Source of the DNA: an uncultured Loktanella sp.
Lineage (GTDB): Bacteria > Pseudomonadota > Alphaproteobacteria > Rhodobacterales > Rhodobacteraceae
Direction of reading: 5' to 3'
Assembly: GCA_913061335.1 (NCBI GenBank)
Contig: CAJXTP010000154.1
Location: 1-7,158, forward strand
DNA length: 7,158 nt
The notes beneath the pieces are model-generated. The model was not told where the DNA came from. It saw nothing but the letters and a program-made list of their open reading frames with translations, and did not search any database. Below, one piece after another: positions 6,675-7,158 of the stretch (the first letter of the stretch is position 1; each line of letters opens with the position of its first letter). The position numbers were made by a program, and so were the translations under genes.

Positions 6675-7117
6675 GTGTCACCAGAGAACGATTTGATGAA
6701 GCTATATTCGCAACGCATTCTTGCGCTTGCGGCCGATATGCCGCGCACCGACCGTCTGGCAAACCCGACAGCCACAGCCAAAAAACGCGCACCGCTTTGT
6801 GGGTCAACCGTCACCGTTGATCTTACTTTGTTGGACGGGATCATCAGCGACTATGGCCAAGACGTAAAAGCCTGCGCGCTTGGGCAGGCGGCTGCGTCGG
6901 TTGTTGGGGCGGTTATTGTGGGTTTGACACCGCATGACGTCCAAACAGGGCGTGATCAGATGATGGCGATGCTAAAAGATGATGGGCCGGTCCCAATGGC
7001 CCCTTTTGATGGGCTAGAAGTGTTGCGTCCAGCATCCGAATATAAAAATCGTCATGCGTCGATCATGCTGGCATTTGATGCCACCCTCGATGCGATTGCA
7101 TTCGCACAAGCCGACTG
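6675..7117 (+). CDS. Iron-sulfur cluster scaffold-like protein (IscU/NifU N-terminal family), 3' end missing
   Basis: The genuine part encodes 147 residues. The fold resembles the IscU/NifU N-terminal scaffold on which Fe-S clusters are built: KLYSQRILALAAD (9-21), the first ligand loop PLCGSTVTVDL (40-50, Cys42), GQDVKACALGQAAAS (61-75, Cys67), and the C-terminal helix entry KNRHASIML (124-132). In IscU this last site is His-Cys; here His127 is kept but the cysteine is Ala128, so only two of the three scaffold cysteines are present. I recall this pattern from Rhodobacteraceae proteins annotated as Fe-S scaffold proteins, so it is probably a lineage feature and not damage; the true role is uncertain. 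The GTG start is backed by AAAGGG. From 7118 the frame runs into sequencing adapter: the apparent residues 148-159 and the TAG at 7152-7154 are artefactual. The true stop is missing, though probably only a few residues are lost. Confidence 0.85.
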
Positions 7118-7158
7118 CTGTCTCTTATACACATCTGACGCTGCCGACGAATAGAGAG
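7118..7158. other. Illumina Nextera read-1 adapter plus i5 index (sequencing artefact)
   Basis: CTGTCTCTTATACACATCT (7118-7136) is the reverse complement of the 19-bp Tn5 mosaic end used in Nextera libraries. GACGCTGCCGACGA (7137-7150) is the reverse complement of the 14-nt read-1 tail. ATAGAGAG (7151-7158) is the reverse complement of CTCTCTAT, the i5 index S502/N502. The three parts lie in exactly the order expected when a read runs through a short insert. These 41 bases are not part of the genome and should be trimmed; genomic sequence ends at 7117. Confidence 0.98.

Noticed and set aside
7118..7136. A Tn5 (IS50) mosaic-end-like sequence that could be called a transposon end
   Set aside because: It is followed directly by the synthetic read-1 tail and an index octamer, with no transposase gene or target duplication, so it is library adapter.

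Overview
The window looks like an alphaproteobacterial chromosome segment, most likely Rhodobacteraceae (Roseobacter-type), of moderate GC content judged by eye. The basis is the style of the proteins: an alphaproteobacterial GyrA with an acidic insert in its C-terminal domain, a folate-dependent TrmFO, a short GluQ-RS, a stand-alone HisI, and a two-cysteine IscU/NifU-like scaffold of the kind I recall from this group. This placement comes from memory of the families, not from a search.

Layout. 1-1204: the 3' end of an arginase gene and, overlapping it by ATGA, ornithine cyclodeaminase (ocd). Together they convert arginine to ornithine and then to proline, with release of urea and ammonia. 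1205-1291: a short spacer with a weak candidate promoter. 1292-4045: gyrA, complete, with a GTG start. 4046-4139: a spacer holding three tandem 11-bp units and a strong intrinsic terminator that ends 17 bases before trmFO. 4140-6271: trmFO and gluQRS, overlapping by ATGA, a two-gene tRNA-modification unit (m5U54, and glutamylation of queuosine-34 in tRNA-Asp). 6240-6605: hisI on the minus strand, whose end overlaps the end of gluQRS by 32 bases. 6606-6674: a divergent spacer. 6675-7117: an Fe-S cluster scaffold-like gene, cut at its 3' end.

The last 41 bases (7118-7158) are not genomic. They are the reverse complement of the Illumina Nextera read-1 transposase adapter (Tn5 mosaic end plus the 14-nt tail), followed by an octamer equal to the reverse complement of Nextera i5 index S502/N502. 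The contig therefore ends at 7117. The apparent C-terminus of the final protein, including LLYTSDAADE, and its stop codon are translated adapter and index.

The rest is mostly housekeeping metabolism, DNA topology and tRNA modification. I found no CRISPR, natural mobile element, RNA gene or undescribed defence-like system, and no gene-free stretch above 300 bases.
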